Shown: positions 9,041 to 17,491 of the stretch, in pieces
Position numbering within the stretch: the stretch's first letter is position 1
Layout: each line of letters starts with the position of its first letter
Origin: Actinomycetales bacterium UBA1383
Lineage (GTDB): Bacteria > Actinomycetota > Actinomycetes > Actinomycetales > Actinomycetaceae
Direction: 5' to 3'
Length of the DNA: 40,499 nucleotides
Assembly: GCA_002305415.1 (NCBI GenBank)
Contig: DBQX01000132.1
Coordinates: 21,186 to 61,684 of the forward strand
Made by a program: the position numbers and the translations under genes
Notes under the pieces: model-generated
Seen by the model: only the letters and a program-made list of their open reading frames with translations
Told to the model about the DNA's origin: nothing
The model's database searches: none

Positions 9041-9095
9041 GATCCTCCCGGGAGGGTTGGACGCGGATTCCGCTCCTACCTCTCCCGGGAGGATC
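9041..9095. terminator. 14-bp inverted repeat after the GH3 gene
   Basis: GATCCTCCCGGGAG (9041-9054) and its exact reverse complement (9082-9095) flank a 27-base spacer; a TCGCG/CGCGA pair outside the arms extends the symmetry. The right arm lies inside the last codons of the convergent ArsR-like gene. It may be a terminator for both genes. The long spacer keeps confidence modest. Confidence 0.45.
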
Positions 9096-9645
9096 TGTCG
9101 CGATCCGGTGCGGGGGCCGATTCGCTTCCCGGCGGACCCGGCTGCCTGTCAGGGTGGAGGAAGGCCATGAGCGACCAGGGCTCGGCACCCGGGTCCTCGC
9201 TGTCCCGGTGCACGTAGTCCTCGAGGATCTCGCTGATCCGCGACTCGAGTTCGGCACGATCCTCGGGCAGGAGCCGCATCCCGAGCCGCCACACCACGAT
9301 GTCCTCGGGCTCCACCGGGGCGATCTCGTCGAGGAGCGTGCGCACCAGCACGGGCGCCACGCTGCGGGGCGAGCCTCGCCAGCTGAGCCGGGTGGCACGG
9401 TAGGGGATCTCCCTGGCGTTGCGCGTGCCCTTGCGCGGCTCCTCAGGCGTGAGGAAGCCGGTCTCCACGAGCAGCCGCACGTGGTGCAGCGTGCTGCCGG
9501 GGTTGAGGCCGAGGATCTCCGCCAGCTCCTTGTTCGTGCGTGCCTGGTGGAGGCAGAGCCGCAGGATCCGCCACCGCACCGGGGAGGACAGCGCCGCCGC
9601 CCGCGCCGCCTCCACCTCGGGGGCGAGGTCCTCGCGATCGGCCAT
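9076..9645 (-). CDS. ArsR-like winged-helix transcriptional regulator
   Basis: DNA-binding protein of 189 aa. The HTH reads SSPVRWRILRLCL, then TNKELAEILGLNPGSTLHHV and RLLVETGFL, followed by a beta-wing region. This resembles ArsR-type helix-turn-helix domains with a C-terminal extension of unknown function. There are no cysteine pairs suggesting metal sensing. The ATG at 9645 starts the recognisable sequence; upstream codons in the frame look non-coding. It is divergent from pyc, and the 316-base gap between them holds an inverted repeat that could be its operator. Confidence 0.85.
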   Translation of the reverse strand: MADREDLAPEVEAARAAALSSPVRWRILRLCLHQARTNKELAEILGLNPGSTLHHVRLLVETGFLTPEEPRKGTRNAREIPYRATRLSWRGSPRSVAPVLVRTLLDEIAPVEPEDIVVWRLGMRLLPEDRAELESRISEILEDYVHRDSEDPGAEPWSLMAFLHPDRQPGPPGSESAPAPDRDRSSRER

Positions 9646-9686
9646 GCCCCATTGTCGCCCAGCTCCCCGAGACCCGCCGCCCATAC

Positions 9687-9705
9687 TGATTGACGCAGCC
9701 AATCA
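9687..9705. promoter_or_regulatory. Candidate operator, TGATTG-N7-CAATCA
   Basis: A perfect 6-bp inverted repeat with a 7-bp spacer lies 42 bases upstream of the ArsR-like start. Size and place fit the operator of a dimeric winged-helix repressor. That it binds the neighbouring regulator is inference. Confidence 0.45.
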
Positions 9706-9732
9706 CTTGCTGCACCATTGGGCAGAGAGTGA

Positions 9733-9777
9733 TCCCGCCCGCGGCACCGTTCCTCCCCCAGGTGCCGCAGGGCGGGA
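9733..9777. other. 16-bp hairpin upstream of pyc
   Basis: TCCCGCCCGCGGCACC (9733-9748) pairs with 9761-9777 except for one bulged A (9769), leaving a 12-base loop rich in C. It lies about 185 bases before the pyc ATG. It could be a leader structure, an attenuator or a barrier to antisense transcription; the sequence does not say which. Confidence 0.5.
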
Positions 9778-9961
9778 CGCCGCGTTCTTCCCCACCGGAC
9801 CCCACGGGCGGATGAGGGCACCTCCCACCCGCCCGGAGTGAGTGCCCACGAGTCGGGCTGCCGTGGCGCCTCCGGGCCGCCGCTGGGACGCTATCCGCCA
9901 AGAGGCGGTGCCGCTCCGGGCAGGGTCCGCGCCGCCGCTGCGAGGTAAAGCGAGGTGTGCG

Positions 9962-12900
9962 ATGTTCCGCAAGATCCTGGTGGCCAACCGCGGCGAGATC
10001 GCCGTCCGCGGCTTCCGCGCCGCCACCGAGCTGGGGGCGCGGACCGTGGCGGTCTATCCCTACGACGACCGCAATTCGATCCACCGGCAGAAGGCGGACG
10101 AGGCCTACGAGATCGGGGAGAAGGGCCACCCCGTCCGCGCCTACCTTGACGTGGACGAGATCATTCGCGTGGCACGGGAGTCCGGCGCGGACGCCATCTA
10201 CCCCGGCTACGGCTTCCTCTCCGAGAACCCCGGCCTCGCCCAGGCCGCTGCCGGCGCCGGGATCGCCTTCATCGGCCCGCCCCCCGAGGTACTGCGGCTC
10301 GCGGGCAACAAGGTGGAGGCGCTGCGGGCCGCGCGAGTCGCCGGGATCCCGGTGCTGCGGTCCTCCGAGCCGTCCGACGACGTCGAGCGCCTCGTCGCCG
10401 ACGCCGAGGAGATCGGCTTCCCCGTCTTCGTGAAGGCCGTGGCGGGCGGCGGCGGGCGCGGGATGCGCCGCGTCGACGCCCGCGAGGACCTGCGGGAGGC
10501 GCTCGGCGCGGCGATGCGCGAGGCTGCCACCGCGTTCGGCGACCCCACGGTCTTCCTGGAGCAGGCGGTGCTGCGCCCCCGCCACATCGAGGTACAGGTC
10601 CTCGCCGACGCCACCGGCGAGGTGGTTCACCTCTTCGAACGCGACTGCTCGCTCCAGCGCCGCCACCAGAAGGTGGTGGAGATGGCCCCGGCGCCCAACC
10701 TCGACCCCGCCACCCGCCAGGCGCTCTACGACGACGCCGTCGCGTTCGCCCGCGCCATCGGCTACGTCAACGCCGGGACCGTGGAGTTCCTCGTCGACAC
10801 CGTGGGCGATCGGGCCGGCCAGCACGTCTTCATCGAGATGAACCCGCGGATCCAGGTGGAGCACACCGTGACCGAGGAGGTCACCGACGTGGACCTGGTG
10901 GCCTGCCAGATGCGGATCGCCGCGGGCGAGACGCTCGCCGGCCTCGGCATCAGCCAGGACACCCTCGAGCTGCGCGGGGCGGCGCTCCAGTGCCGGATCA
11001 CCACGGAGGACCCCTCCAACGGGTTCCGGCCGGACGTCGGCACGGTCACCGTCTACCGCTCCGCCTCCGGCGCCGGCGTCCGCCTCGACGGCGGCACGAT
11101 CTACGCCGGGGCGGAGGTCTCCCCGCACTTCGACTCCCTGCTCGTGAAGCTGACCACGCGCGGACGCGACCGGGAGACGGCCATCGCCCGCGCGCGCCGA
11201 GCCCTCGCCGAGTTCCGCATCCGGGGCGTGGCCACCAACATCGGCTTCCTGCGGAACGTGCTCGACGACCCGGCCTTCCTCTCGGGCGACATCTCCACGG
11301 ACTTCATCGACACCCATCCCGAGCTCCAGCTCATCGCCCGCTCCCAGGACCGGGGCTCCAGGCTCATGGCCTACCTCGCGGACGTCACCGTGAACCGGCC
11401 GTTCGGTCCGCGCGTGAACGGGATCGATCCCCGGGTCAAGCTGCCACGTTTCCCCGGAGACAAGTCCGAGGAGCCGAACCGCAGCCCCTTCGACGGGCCC
11501 TCATCGGCCGCGGTGCCGCCCGGCTGGCGCGACCGGTTGCGGGCCGACGGCCCGGAGGCGTTCGCGCGGGCGCTGCGGGAGGCCACGGCGGTCCAGGTCA
11601 CCGACACCACGTTCCGCGACGCGCACCAGTCCCTGCTCGCCACCCGGGTGCGGACCCGGGACCTCCTCGCCGCCGCACCCGCGTTCGCCCACACGCTTCC
11701 CGGGCTGTTCTCGATGGAGGTCTGGGGCGGCGCCACCTACGACGTGGCACTGCGGTTCCTCTCCGAGGACCCGTGGCGCCGCCTCGAACTGTTGCGCGCC
11801 GAGCTGCCCAACATCCCGCTCCAGATGCTGCTGCGCGGCCGCAACACCGTGGGCTACACCCCCTACCCCACCGAGGTGACGGACGCGTTCGTGCGGGAGG
11901 CCACGGCCACCGGTATCGACATCTTCCGGATCTTCGACGCCCTCAACGACGTCCGGCAGATGGCCCCCGCGATCGCCGCGGTGCGCGAGACCGGGACCGC
12001 CGTGGCCGAGGTGGCACTCTGCTACACCGCGAACCTCACCGATCCGCGCGAGACGCTCTACACCCTCGACTACTACCTGAACCTCGCGGAGCAGATCGTC
12101 GCGGCCGGTGCGCACGTGCTGGCGATCAAGGACATGGCCGGCCTGCTGCGGCCCCGGGCCGCCGCGGTCCTCGTGAGCGCCCTGCGGGAGCGCTTCGACC
12201 TGCCGGTCCACCTGCACACCCACGACACCGCCGGCGGGCAGCTCGCCACCCTCATGGCGGCGATCGACGCCGGCGTGGACGCCGTAGACGTGGCGGTGGC
12301 CTCCATGGCCGGCACCACGAGCCAGGTCTCGATGTCCGCCCTGCTCGCGGCGCTGGAACACACCCCTCGCGAACCGGACCTCACCCTCGACGCCGCGATG
12401 GCGCTCGAGCCGTACTTCGAGGCGGTCCGGGCGATGTACCGGCCGTTCGAGTCCGGCCTGCCCGGCCCCACCGGCCACGTCTACCACCACGAGATCCCGG
12501 GCGGGCAGCTGTCCAACCTGCGCCAGCAGGCGATCGCGCTCGGCCTCGGCGACCGCTTCGAGGAGATCGAGGACATGTACTCCGCCGCGGACCGGATCCT
12601 GGGGCGGCTGGTCAAGGTGACGCCGTCGTCCAAGGCGGTCGGCGACCTCGCGCTCCAGCTCGTGGGGACGGGCGCGGACCCGGCGGCGTTCGCCGCGGAC
12701 CCCGGTTCCTTCGACCTCCCGGACTCGGTGGTGCAGTTCCTCTCCGGCGAGCTCGGCGACCCGCCCGGCGGCTGGCCCGAGCCGTTCCGCACCAAGGCGC
12801 TCGCCGGGCGCACCGTGAAGCCGCACATCACGCCCATCCCGGACGACGACGCCGCGGCGATCGCGCCGTCGTCGGACTCCGCGACACGCCGGCGGACCCT

Positions 12901-13426
12901 CAACCGGCTCCTCTTCCCGGGGCCCACCCGGGACTTCGAGGACGCCGTGGCCCGGTTCGGCGACGTCTCGGTGCTCCACACCCGTGACTACCTGTACGGG
13001 CTGGCCACCGGCATCGAGCACGTGGTCTCCCTGGGGAAGGGCGTCCGGCTCCTCGTGACCCTCCAGGCGATCAGCGAACCGGATGAGAAGGGCATGCGGA
13101 CGGTGATGGCCACGGTCAACGGGCAGCCGCGCCAGATCGTGGTGCGCGACCGGTCGGTGGAATCCGCCGTGAAGGCCGCCGAGAAGGCGGACCCGGCCAA
13201 CAAGGGCCACGTCGCGGCACCGTTCGCCGGGGCGGTGACGCCGACCGTCCAGGAGGGCGACGCCGTCGCCCCCGGGGACACCGTGGCGACCATCGAGGCG
13301 ATGAAGATGGAGGCCGCGATCACGACGCCGGTGGGCGGCCGGGTGCTGCGGGTGGCGCTGTCCGGGACCTCCCAGGTCCAGGGCGGCGACCTCGTGGTGG
13401 TGATCGCCCAGGACTCAGGCGGCTGA
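9962..13426 (+). CDS. pyc: Pyruvate carboxylase
   Basis: Single-chain biotin enzyme of 1154 aa that carboxylates pyruvate to oxaloacetate, replenishing the TCA cycle. The biotin carboxylase domain begins MFRKILVANRGEIAVR and includes the ATP-grasp loop GGGGRGMRR and EMNPRIQVEHTVTEE. The carboxyltransferase domain begins near TDTTFRDAHQSLLATR and includes HLHTHDTAG with metal-binding His. The C-terminal biotinyl domain carries EAMKMEA, with the biotin acceptor Lys at about residue 1115. Length and order match the four-domain actinobacterial enzyme. The ATG at 9962 begins the conserved sequence. The last 12 bases overlap the end of clpB on the other strand. Confidence 0.97.
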   Translation: MFRKILVANRGEIAVRGFRAATELGARTVAVYPYDDRNSIHRQKADEAYEIGEKGHPVRAYLDVDEIIRVARESGADAIYPGYGFLSENPGLAQAAAGAGIAFIGPPPEVLRLAGNKVEALRAARVAGIPVLRSSEPSDDVERLVADAEEIGFPVFVKAVAGGGGRGMRRVDAREDLREALGAAMREAATAFGDPTVFLEQAVLRPRHIEVQVLADATGEVVHLFERDCSLQRRHQKVVEMAPAPNLDPATRQALYDDAVAFARAIGYVNAGTVEFLVDTVGDRAGQHVFIEMNPRIQVEHTVTEEVTDVDLVACQMRIAAGETLAGLGISQDTLELRGAALQCRITTEDPSNGFRPDVGTVTVYRSASGAGVRLDGGTIYAGAEVSPHFDSLLVKLTTRGRDRETAIARARRALAEFRIRGVATNIGFLRNVLDDPAFLSGDISTDFIDTHPELQLIARSQDRGSRLMAYLADVTVNRPFGPRVNGIDPRVKLPRFPGDKSEEPNRSPFDGPSSAAVPPGWRDRLRADGPEAFARALREATAVQVTDTTFRDAHQSLLATRVRTRDLLAAAPAFAHTLPGLFSMEVWGGATYDVALRFLSEDPWRRLELLRAELPNIPLQMLLRGRNTVGYTPYPTEVTDAFVREATATGIDIFRIFDALNDVRQMAPAIAAVRETGTAVAEVALCYTANLTDPRETLYTLDYYLNLAEQIVAAGAHVLAIKDMAGLLRPRAAAVLVSALRERFDLPVHLHTHDTAGGQLATLMAAIDAGVDAVDVAVASMAGTTSQVSMSALLAALEHTPREPDLTLDAAMALEPYFEAVRAMYRPFESGLPGPTGHVYHHEIPGGQLSNLRQQAIALGLGDRFEEIEDMYSAADRILGRLVKVTPSSKAVGDLALQLVGTGADPAAFAADPGSFDLPDSVVQFLSGELGDPPGGWPEPFRTKALAGRTVKPHITPIPDDDAAAIAPSSDSATRRRTLNRLLFPGPTRDFEDAVARFGDVSVLHTRDYLYGLATGIEHVVSLGKGVRLLVTLQAISEPDEKGMRTVMATVNGQPRQIVVRDRSVESAVKAAEKADPANKGHVAAPFAGAVTPTVQEGDAVAPGDTVATIEAMKMEAAITTPVGGRVLRVALSGTSQVQGGDLVVVIAQDSGG

Positions 13427-16018
13427 CAGCACCAGGCCCGGGTTGTCGGCGTCCGCGTTGGAGTCCACCACCACGGTCTGTCCGTCCTCGACCTCGCCGG
13501 AGAGCAGCATCCGCGCGAGCTGGTCCCCGATCTCCCGCTGGATGAGCCGGCGCAGCGGCCGCGCCCCGTAGGCCGGGTCGAAGCCCTCGATCGCGAGCCA
13601 CTCGCGGGCGGCGTCGGTCACCTCGAGGGTGATGCGCCGGTCCGCGAGGCGCTTCGACAGGAGCGAAACCTGCAGATCGACGATGTGCCCCAGGTCCTCC
13701 ATGGAGAGGGCGTCGAATATGATGACGTCGTCCAGCCGGTTGAGGAACTCCGGCTTGAAGCTGGCGCGCACCATGGCCATCACGGCCTCGCGCTTCTGCG
13801 TGTCCGTGAGGGTCTGGTCCACCAGGAACTGGGACCCCATGTTCGAGGTGAGCACCAGGATCACGTTCCGGAAGTCCACGGTGCGGCCCTGGCCGTCCGT
13901 CAACCGGCCGTCGTCGAGCACCTGCAACAGGATGTCGAAGACCTCGGGGTGGGCCTTCTCCACCTCGTCCAGCAGCACCACGGTGTACGGGCGGCGCCGC
14001 ACGGCCTCGGTGAGCTGCCCGCCCTCCTCGTACCCGATGTAGCCGGGGGGCGCACCCACGAGCCGGGACACGGTGTGCTTCTCGGAGTACTCGGACATGT
14101 CGATGCGGACCATGGCCCGCTCGTCGTCGAAGAGGAACTCCGCGAGGGCCTTCGCCAGCTCGGTCTTGCCGACGCCGGTGGGGCCGAGGAACAGGAAGGA
14201 GCCGGTCGGCCGGTTCGGGTCCGCGACGCCCGCCCGGGCACGCCGGACGGCGTCGGACACGGAGCGCACCGCGGCCCGCTGGCCGATCAGCCGCTCCCCG
14301 ATGACGTCCTCCATGCGGAGCAGCTTCTCGGTCTCGCCCTGGAGCAGCTTGCCGGTGGGGATGCCGGTCCACGCGGAGACCACCTCGGCAACCTCGTCCG
14401 GGCCCACGCGGTCCGCGATCATGGGCGCCTCGGTGGCGGACTTCCGGGCCTCCGCGGCCTCGGCCTCCGCGATCTCCTTCTGCACGGCGGGGATCTCGCC
14501 GTAGTACAGCCGGGACGCCGCGGCGAGGTCACCGGCGCGCTCGGCGCGCTCGGCGTCCGTGATCAGCTGGTCGAGGCGGGCCTTCAGGTCACCCACCCGG
14601 TTGTGGCCGGCCTTCTCGGCCTCCCACCGCGCGGTGAGCGCGGCGAGTTCCTCGGAGCGGTCCGCGAGGTCCGCGCGCAGCTTCTCGAGGCGGGCCTGCG
14701 CCTGCGGATCGTCGGTCTCGGACTCCGAGAGGTAGGACTCCTCCATCTTCAGCCGGTCCACCTGGCGCCGGAGGGTGTCGATCTCGATCGGCGCCGAGTC
14801 CAGCTCCATGCGGAGCCGGGAGGCGGCCTCGTCGATCAGGTCGATGGCCTTGTCCGGAAGCTGGCGGCCGGTGATGTAGCGGTTGGAGAGCGTGGCGGCG
14901 GCCACGAGGGCGCCGTCGGAGATCGTCACCTTGTGGTGCGCCTCGTAGCGGGGCGCGATCCCACGCAGGATCGCCACCGTGTCCTCCACGGACGGCTCCC
15001 CCACGAACACCTGCTGGAAGCGGCGCTCCAGGGCCGGGTCCTTCTCCACGTGCTCGCGGTACTCGTCGAGGGTGGTGGCGCCAACCATCCGCAGCTCGCC
15101 ACGCGCGAGCATGGGCTTCAGCATGTTGGACGCGTCCATCGAGGAGTCGCCGCCAGCCCCGGCACCCACCACGGTGTGGAGTTCGTCGATGAACGTGATC
15201 ACCTGGCCATTCGAGTCCTGGATCTCCTGCAGCACCGCCTTGAGCCGCTCCTCGAACTCCCCCCGGTACTTCGCGCCGGCCACCATCGCCGCGAGGTCCA
15301 GGGCGATGAGGCGCTTGTCCCGCAGTGACTCGGGCACGTCCCCCGCCACGATGCGCTGGGCCAGCCCCTCCACGACGGCGGTCTTCCCCACCCCCGGTTC
15401 GCCGATGAGCACGGGGTTGTTCTTGGTGCGGCGGGAGAGGACCTGCACCACTCGCCGGATCTCGGCGTCCCGCCCGATGACCGGGTCGAGCTTGCCCTCG
15501 CGGGCCTGCTTCGTCAGGTCCCGGCCGTACTTCTCGAGGGCGTTGTAGGTGCCCTCGGGGTCCGGGCTGGTCACCTTGCCGGAACCGCGGACCGAGGGCA
15601 GCGCGGCGGCGAGCTGGTCCCGGGACGCACCGAGTGACCGCAGGATGTCCCCCGCCGGCGACGACGACGCCGCGAGCGCCATCAGGAGGTGCTCGGTGGA
15701 GACGTACTCGTCCCCCAGCGCGCCGGCCTCCTCGCCCGCTCTCGAGATCACGGTCATCATCGCGCGCGAGGCCTGCGGCTGGGCCACGGAGGCGCCCGAG
15801 GCGCCAGGGAGTGCGGCGATCGAGGCGCCGGCCCGCGCCGCCACCGTCCGGGGATCCACCCCCACCGCGCGCAGCAAACCGGCCGCGACGCCACCCTCCT
15901 GTGCCACGAGGGCCGCGAGCAGGTGAACCGGCTCGAGCACGGGGTTCCCCGCCTTCGTCGCGGCCTGCAGTGCGGCGGCGATCGCCTCCTGCGACCTGGT
16001 GGTGAGCTTGTCAGTCAT
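13415..16018 (-). CDS. clpB: ATP-dependent chaperone ClpB
   Basis: Hexameric AAA+ disaggregase of 867 aa that works with DnaK to recover proteins from aggregates. It shows an N-terminal Clp repeat domain (about 1-145), a first AAA+ module with Walker A GEPGVGKT at 206-213, a coiled-coil middle domain with many charged residues, and a second module with GPTGVGKT and the GYVGYEEGG-like pore loop (here GYIGYEEGG). The ATG at 16018 has GGAGG seven bases upstream. A HAIR operator lies 46-64 bases before the start, so repression by HspR is expected, as known for clpB in related actinobacteria. The gene is divergent from the kinase-like paralogues. Confidence 0.97.
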   Translation of the reverse strand: MTDKLTTRSQEAIAAALQAATKAGNPVLEPVHLLAALVAQEGGVAAGLLRAVGVDPRTVAARAGASIAALPGASGASVAQPQASRAMMTVISRAGEEAGALGDEYVSTEHLLMALAASSSPAGDILRSLGASRDQLAAALPSVRGSGKVTSPDPEGTYNALEKYGRDLTKQAREGKLDPVIGRDAEIRRVVQVLSRRTKNNPVLIGEPGVGKTAVVEGLAQRIVAGDVPESLRDKRLIALDLAAMVAGAKYRGEFEERLKAVLQEIQDSNGQVITFIDELHTVVGAGAGGDSSMDASNMLKPMLARGELRMVGATTLDEYREHVEKDPALERRFQQVFVGEPSVEDTVAILRGIAPRYEAHHKVTISDGALVAAATLSNRYITGRQLPDKAIDLIDEAASRLRMELDSAPIEIDTLRRQVDRLKMEESYLSESETDDPQAQARLEKLRADLADRSEELAALTARWEAEKAGHNRVGDLKARLDQLITDAERAERAGDLAAASRLYYGEIPAVQKEIAEAEAAEARKSATEAPMIADRVGPDEVAEVVSAWTGIPTGKLLQGETEKLLRMEDVIGERLIGQRAAVRSVSDAVRRARAGVADPNRPTGSFLFLGPTGVGKTELAKALAEFLFDDERAMVRIDMSEYSEKHTVSRLVGAPPGYIGYEEGGQLTEAVRRRPYTVVLLDEVEKAHPEVFDILLQVLDDGRLTDGQGRTVDFRNVILVLTSNMGSQFLVDQTLTDTQKREAVMAMVRASFKPEFLNRLDDVIIFDALSMEDLGHIVDLQVSLLSKRLADRRITLEVTDAAREWLAIEGFDPAYGARPLRRLIQREIGDQLARMLLSGEVEDGQTVVVDSNADADNPGLVLSAA

Positions 16019-16063
16019 GGGTGTTCCTCCACTGTCGATCTGACGATTCCAACGCCTCTGAAG

Positions 16064-16082
16064 TTGAGTCTATTCCACTCAA
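16064..16082. promoter_or_regulatory. HAIR operator (HspR site) of clpB
   Basis: TTGAGT-N7-ACTCAA is a perfect match to the core of the HspR-associated inverted repeat. It is placed 46 bases upstream of the clpB ATG and 116 bases upstream of the first kinase-like gene, so it could affect both directions. Confidence 0.88.
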
Positions 16083-16197
16083 CGTCCACCGGGAGGGGAA
16101 CCGCCCCATGGGTTCGCGCCAGTTCCTGCCCGGCGGGCAACGCGCTGGGATAGCATCAAAAAAGGGCCCACTATTCCATTTCCGCGAGGAGCCGATC

Positions 16198-16815
16198 ATG
16201 CCTGCCACGGATTCCGACCTCCCCCTGGTCATCACGATGTGGGAAACCTACGGATCGAACATGGAGCCAGTCGCGGCCCGCGTCGGCCAGCTGCTGGGGA
16301 TCCCGGTGTACGCGCAGGCCTTCTCGTCCGAGGACATCGAGGCCCTCGCCGAGGAGGACACCGACGGGCGGGCCGCGAAGCTCACCCAGCGGCTCTCGAC
16401 CGGGGCCACCCCTGCCGAGATGAGTTCGCACGAGGTCGCCGCGGCCGGCAAGGCCCACGCACGTGAGTGCACCTCCTTCGTCACCGAGAAGGCGCAGGGG
16501 GGCGGCGTGATCCAGGGCCGCAACGGCGCGTACATCCTCCGCAACCGGCCCAACACCCTGCACGTGAAACTCGACGGCATCCCCGAGAAGCGGGTCGAGC
16601 GGGCGGCACGGCTCGCCGGCATCTCCCTCGCCCGCGCAGCCCGCCGGCAGCGCATGGAGGACGCGATCCGGGTGGAGACCTCGCTGCTGTCCTTCGGCGT
16701 GGATCCGCGCGATATCGAGCTCTACGACGTGGTCCTCAACACCACGTTCCAGAACACCGAGGAGACGGCGCGAGTGATCGCCGCGCTGGCACGCATCCGG
16801 CAAGGCGTGGCCTGA
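16198..16815 (+). CDS. Cytidylate kinase-like (AAK6-type) protein, copy 1
   Basis: Protein of 205 aa that resembles the cytidylate-kinase-like family of P-loop proteins. VITMWETYGSNMEPVAARV is at the place of the usual ISREYGSGGRxIAxxLA loop; VIQGRNGAYILRNRPNTLHV matches the family's VIVGRxAxYILRD core, followed by KRVERAARLAG in the lid region. The glycine pair of the loop is replaced by Asn-Met, so nucleotide binding may differ. GAGGAG lies before the ATG, and TAGCAT at 16151-16156 is a possible -10. The next gene is a close paralogue. Substrate and role are unknown. Confidence 0.75.
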   Translation: MPATDSDLPLVITMWETYGSNMEPVAARVGQLLGIPVYAQAFSSEDIEALAEEDTDGRAAKLTQRLSTGATPAEMSSHEVAAAGKAHARECTSFVTEKAQGGGVIQGRNGAYILRNRPNTLHVKLDGIPEKRVERAARLAGISLARAARRQRMEDAIRVETSLLSFGVDPRDIELYDVVLNTTFQNTEETARVIAALARIRQGVA

Positions 16816-16842
16816 TCGGCCCCGGCCACCGGACCACTCGGT

Positions 16843-16848
16843 TACGAT
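16843..16848 (+). promoter_or_regulatory. Possible -10 element of the second kinase-like gene
   Basis: TACGAT fits TAnnnT and lies 31 bases before the ATG at 16880, leaving room for the GAGGAG ribosome binding site. It suggests that copy 2 can be transcribed separately from copy 1. No clear -35 was found. Confidence 0.35.
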
Positions 16849-16879
16849 CCGATCAGACGCAGACCGCGAGGAGACGATG

Positions 16880-17491
16880 ATGCCTGCCACGGAGACCCCA
16901 CTCGTCATCACCCTGTGGGAGACCTACGGCTCCAACATGGAGGCGGTCGCCGCCCGCGTGGGGGAGCTCCTCGGGATCCCCGTCCACGCGCAGGGGCTCA
17001 CCTCCGAGGACATCGAGAAGCTCGCCGCGGAGGACCCGACCGGCAGGGCCGCGGAACTCGCGCGGAGGATCGCCATCGGTGAGGCGCCCATCGACGTCAC
17101 GTCGGCGGCGGCCGAGTCCGCCCTCACGGAACTCGCCCGCAAGAACACCGAGGTGGTGCTGGAACGTGCCGCCGGTGGGGGCGTGATCCAGGGTCGCAAC
17201 GGCGCCTTCATCCTCCGCGACCGGCCCAACACCCTGCACGTGAAACTCGACGGCATCGCGGAGAAGCGCATCGAGCGGGCGGCCCGGCTGGGCGACCTCG
17301 CGCTCGAGCACGCCGCAGCCCGGCAGCAGGTGGAGGACGAGGTGCGCGTCGAGACGTCGCTGCAGACCTTCCAGTGGGACCCGCGGGACATCGAGTCCTA
17401 CGACGCGATCCTCAACACCAGCTTCCAGGACACCGAGGAGACGGCGGCGTTCATCGTCGCCATGGCCCGGGTCAAGGCCGGGATCGACTGA
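16880..17491 (+). CDS. Cytidylate kinase-like (AAK6-type) protein, copy 2
   Basis: Tandem paralogue of the preceding gene, 203 aa, aligning along its full length. Shared blocks are LVITxWETYGSNME, VAARVGxLLGIPVxAQ, GGGVIQGRNGA and RPNTLHVKLDGI. It carries the same Asn-Met replacement in the nucleotide loop, so the change is a trait of the pair and not an error in one copy. I choose the second ATG of an ATGATG at 16877 because it gives the same MPAT N-terminus as copy 1. Its last 20 bases overlap the end of the convergent dehydrogenase gene. Function unknown. Confidence 0.75.
   Translation: MPATETPLVITLWETYGSNMEAVAARVGELLGIPVHAQGLTSEDIEKLAAEDPTGRAAELARRIAIGEAPIDVTSAAAESALTELARKNTEVVLERAAGGGVIQGRNGAFILRDRPNTLHVKLDGIAEKRIERAARLGDLALEHAAARQQVEDEVRVETSLQTFQWDPRDIESYDAILNTSFQDTEETAAFIVAMARVKAGID

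Larger units (their letters stand above)
9646..9961. promoter_or_regulatory. Divergent ArsR-like/pyc control region (no gene)
   Basis: This 316-base gap carries no convincing gene. It holds an imperfect operator-like palindrome at 9687-9705, a long hairpin at 9733-9777 and a short CCGCC-AAGA-GGCGG hairpin near 9895-9908. The pyc ribosome binding site (GAGGT about nine bases before the ATG) is at its right end. TTGGCT followed by a TATGGG-like hexamer on the minus strand could be the regulator's promoter and would overlap the palindrome. Confidence 0.5.

Noticed and set aside
6507..9821. Minus-strand open frame of 1104 codons opposite the beta-glucosidase gene
   Set aside because: Arg/His/Gly-rich composition typical of antisense frames in GC-rich DNA; the plus strand has complete GH3 motifs.
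9443..11317. Minus-strand open frame of 624 codons opposite pyc
   Set aside because: It is antisense to the biotin carboxylase domain and has no recognisable motif.
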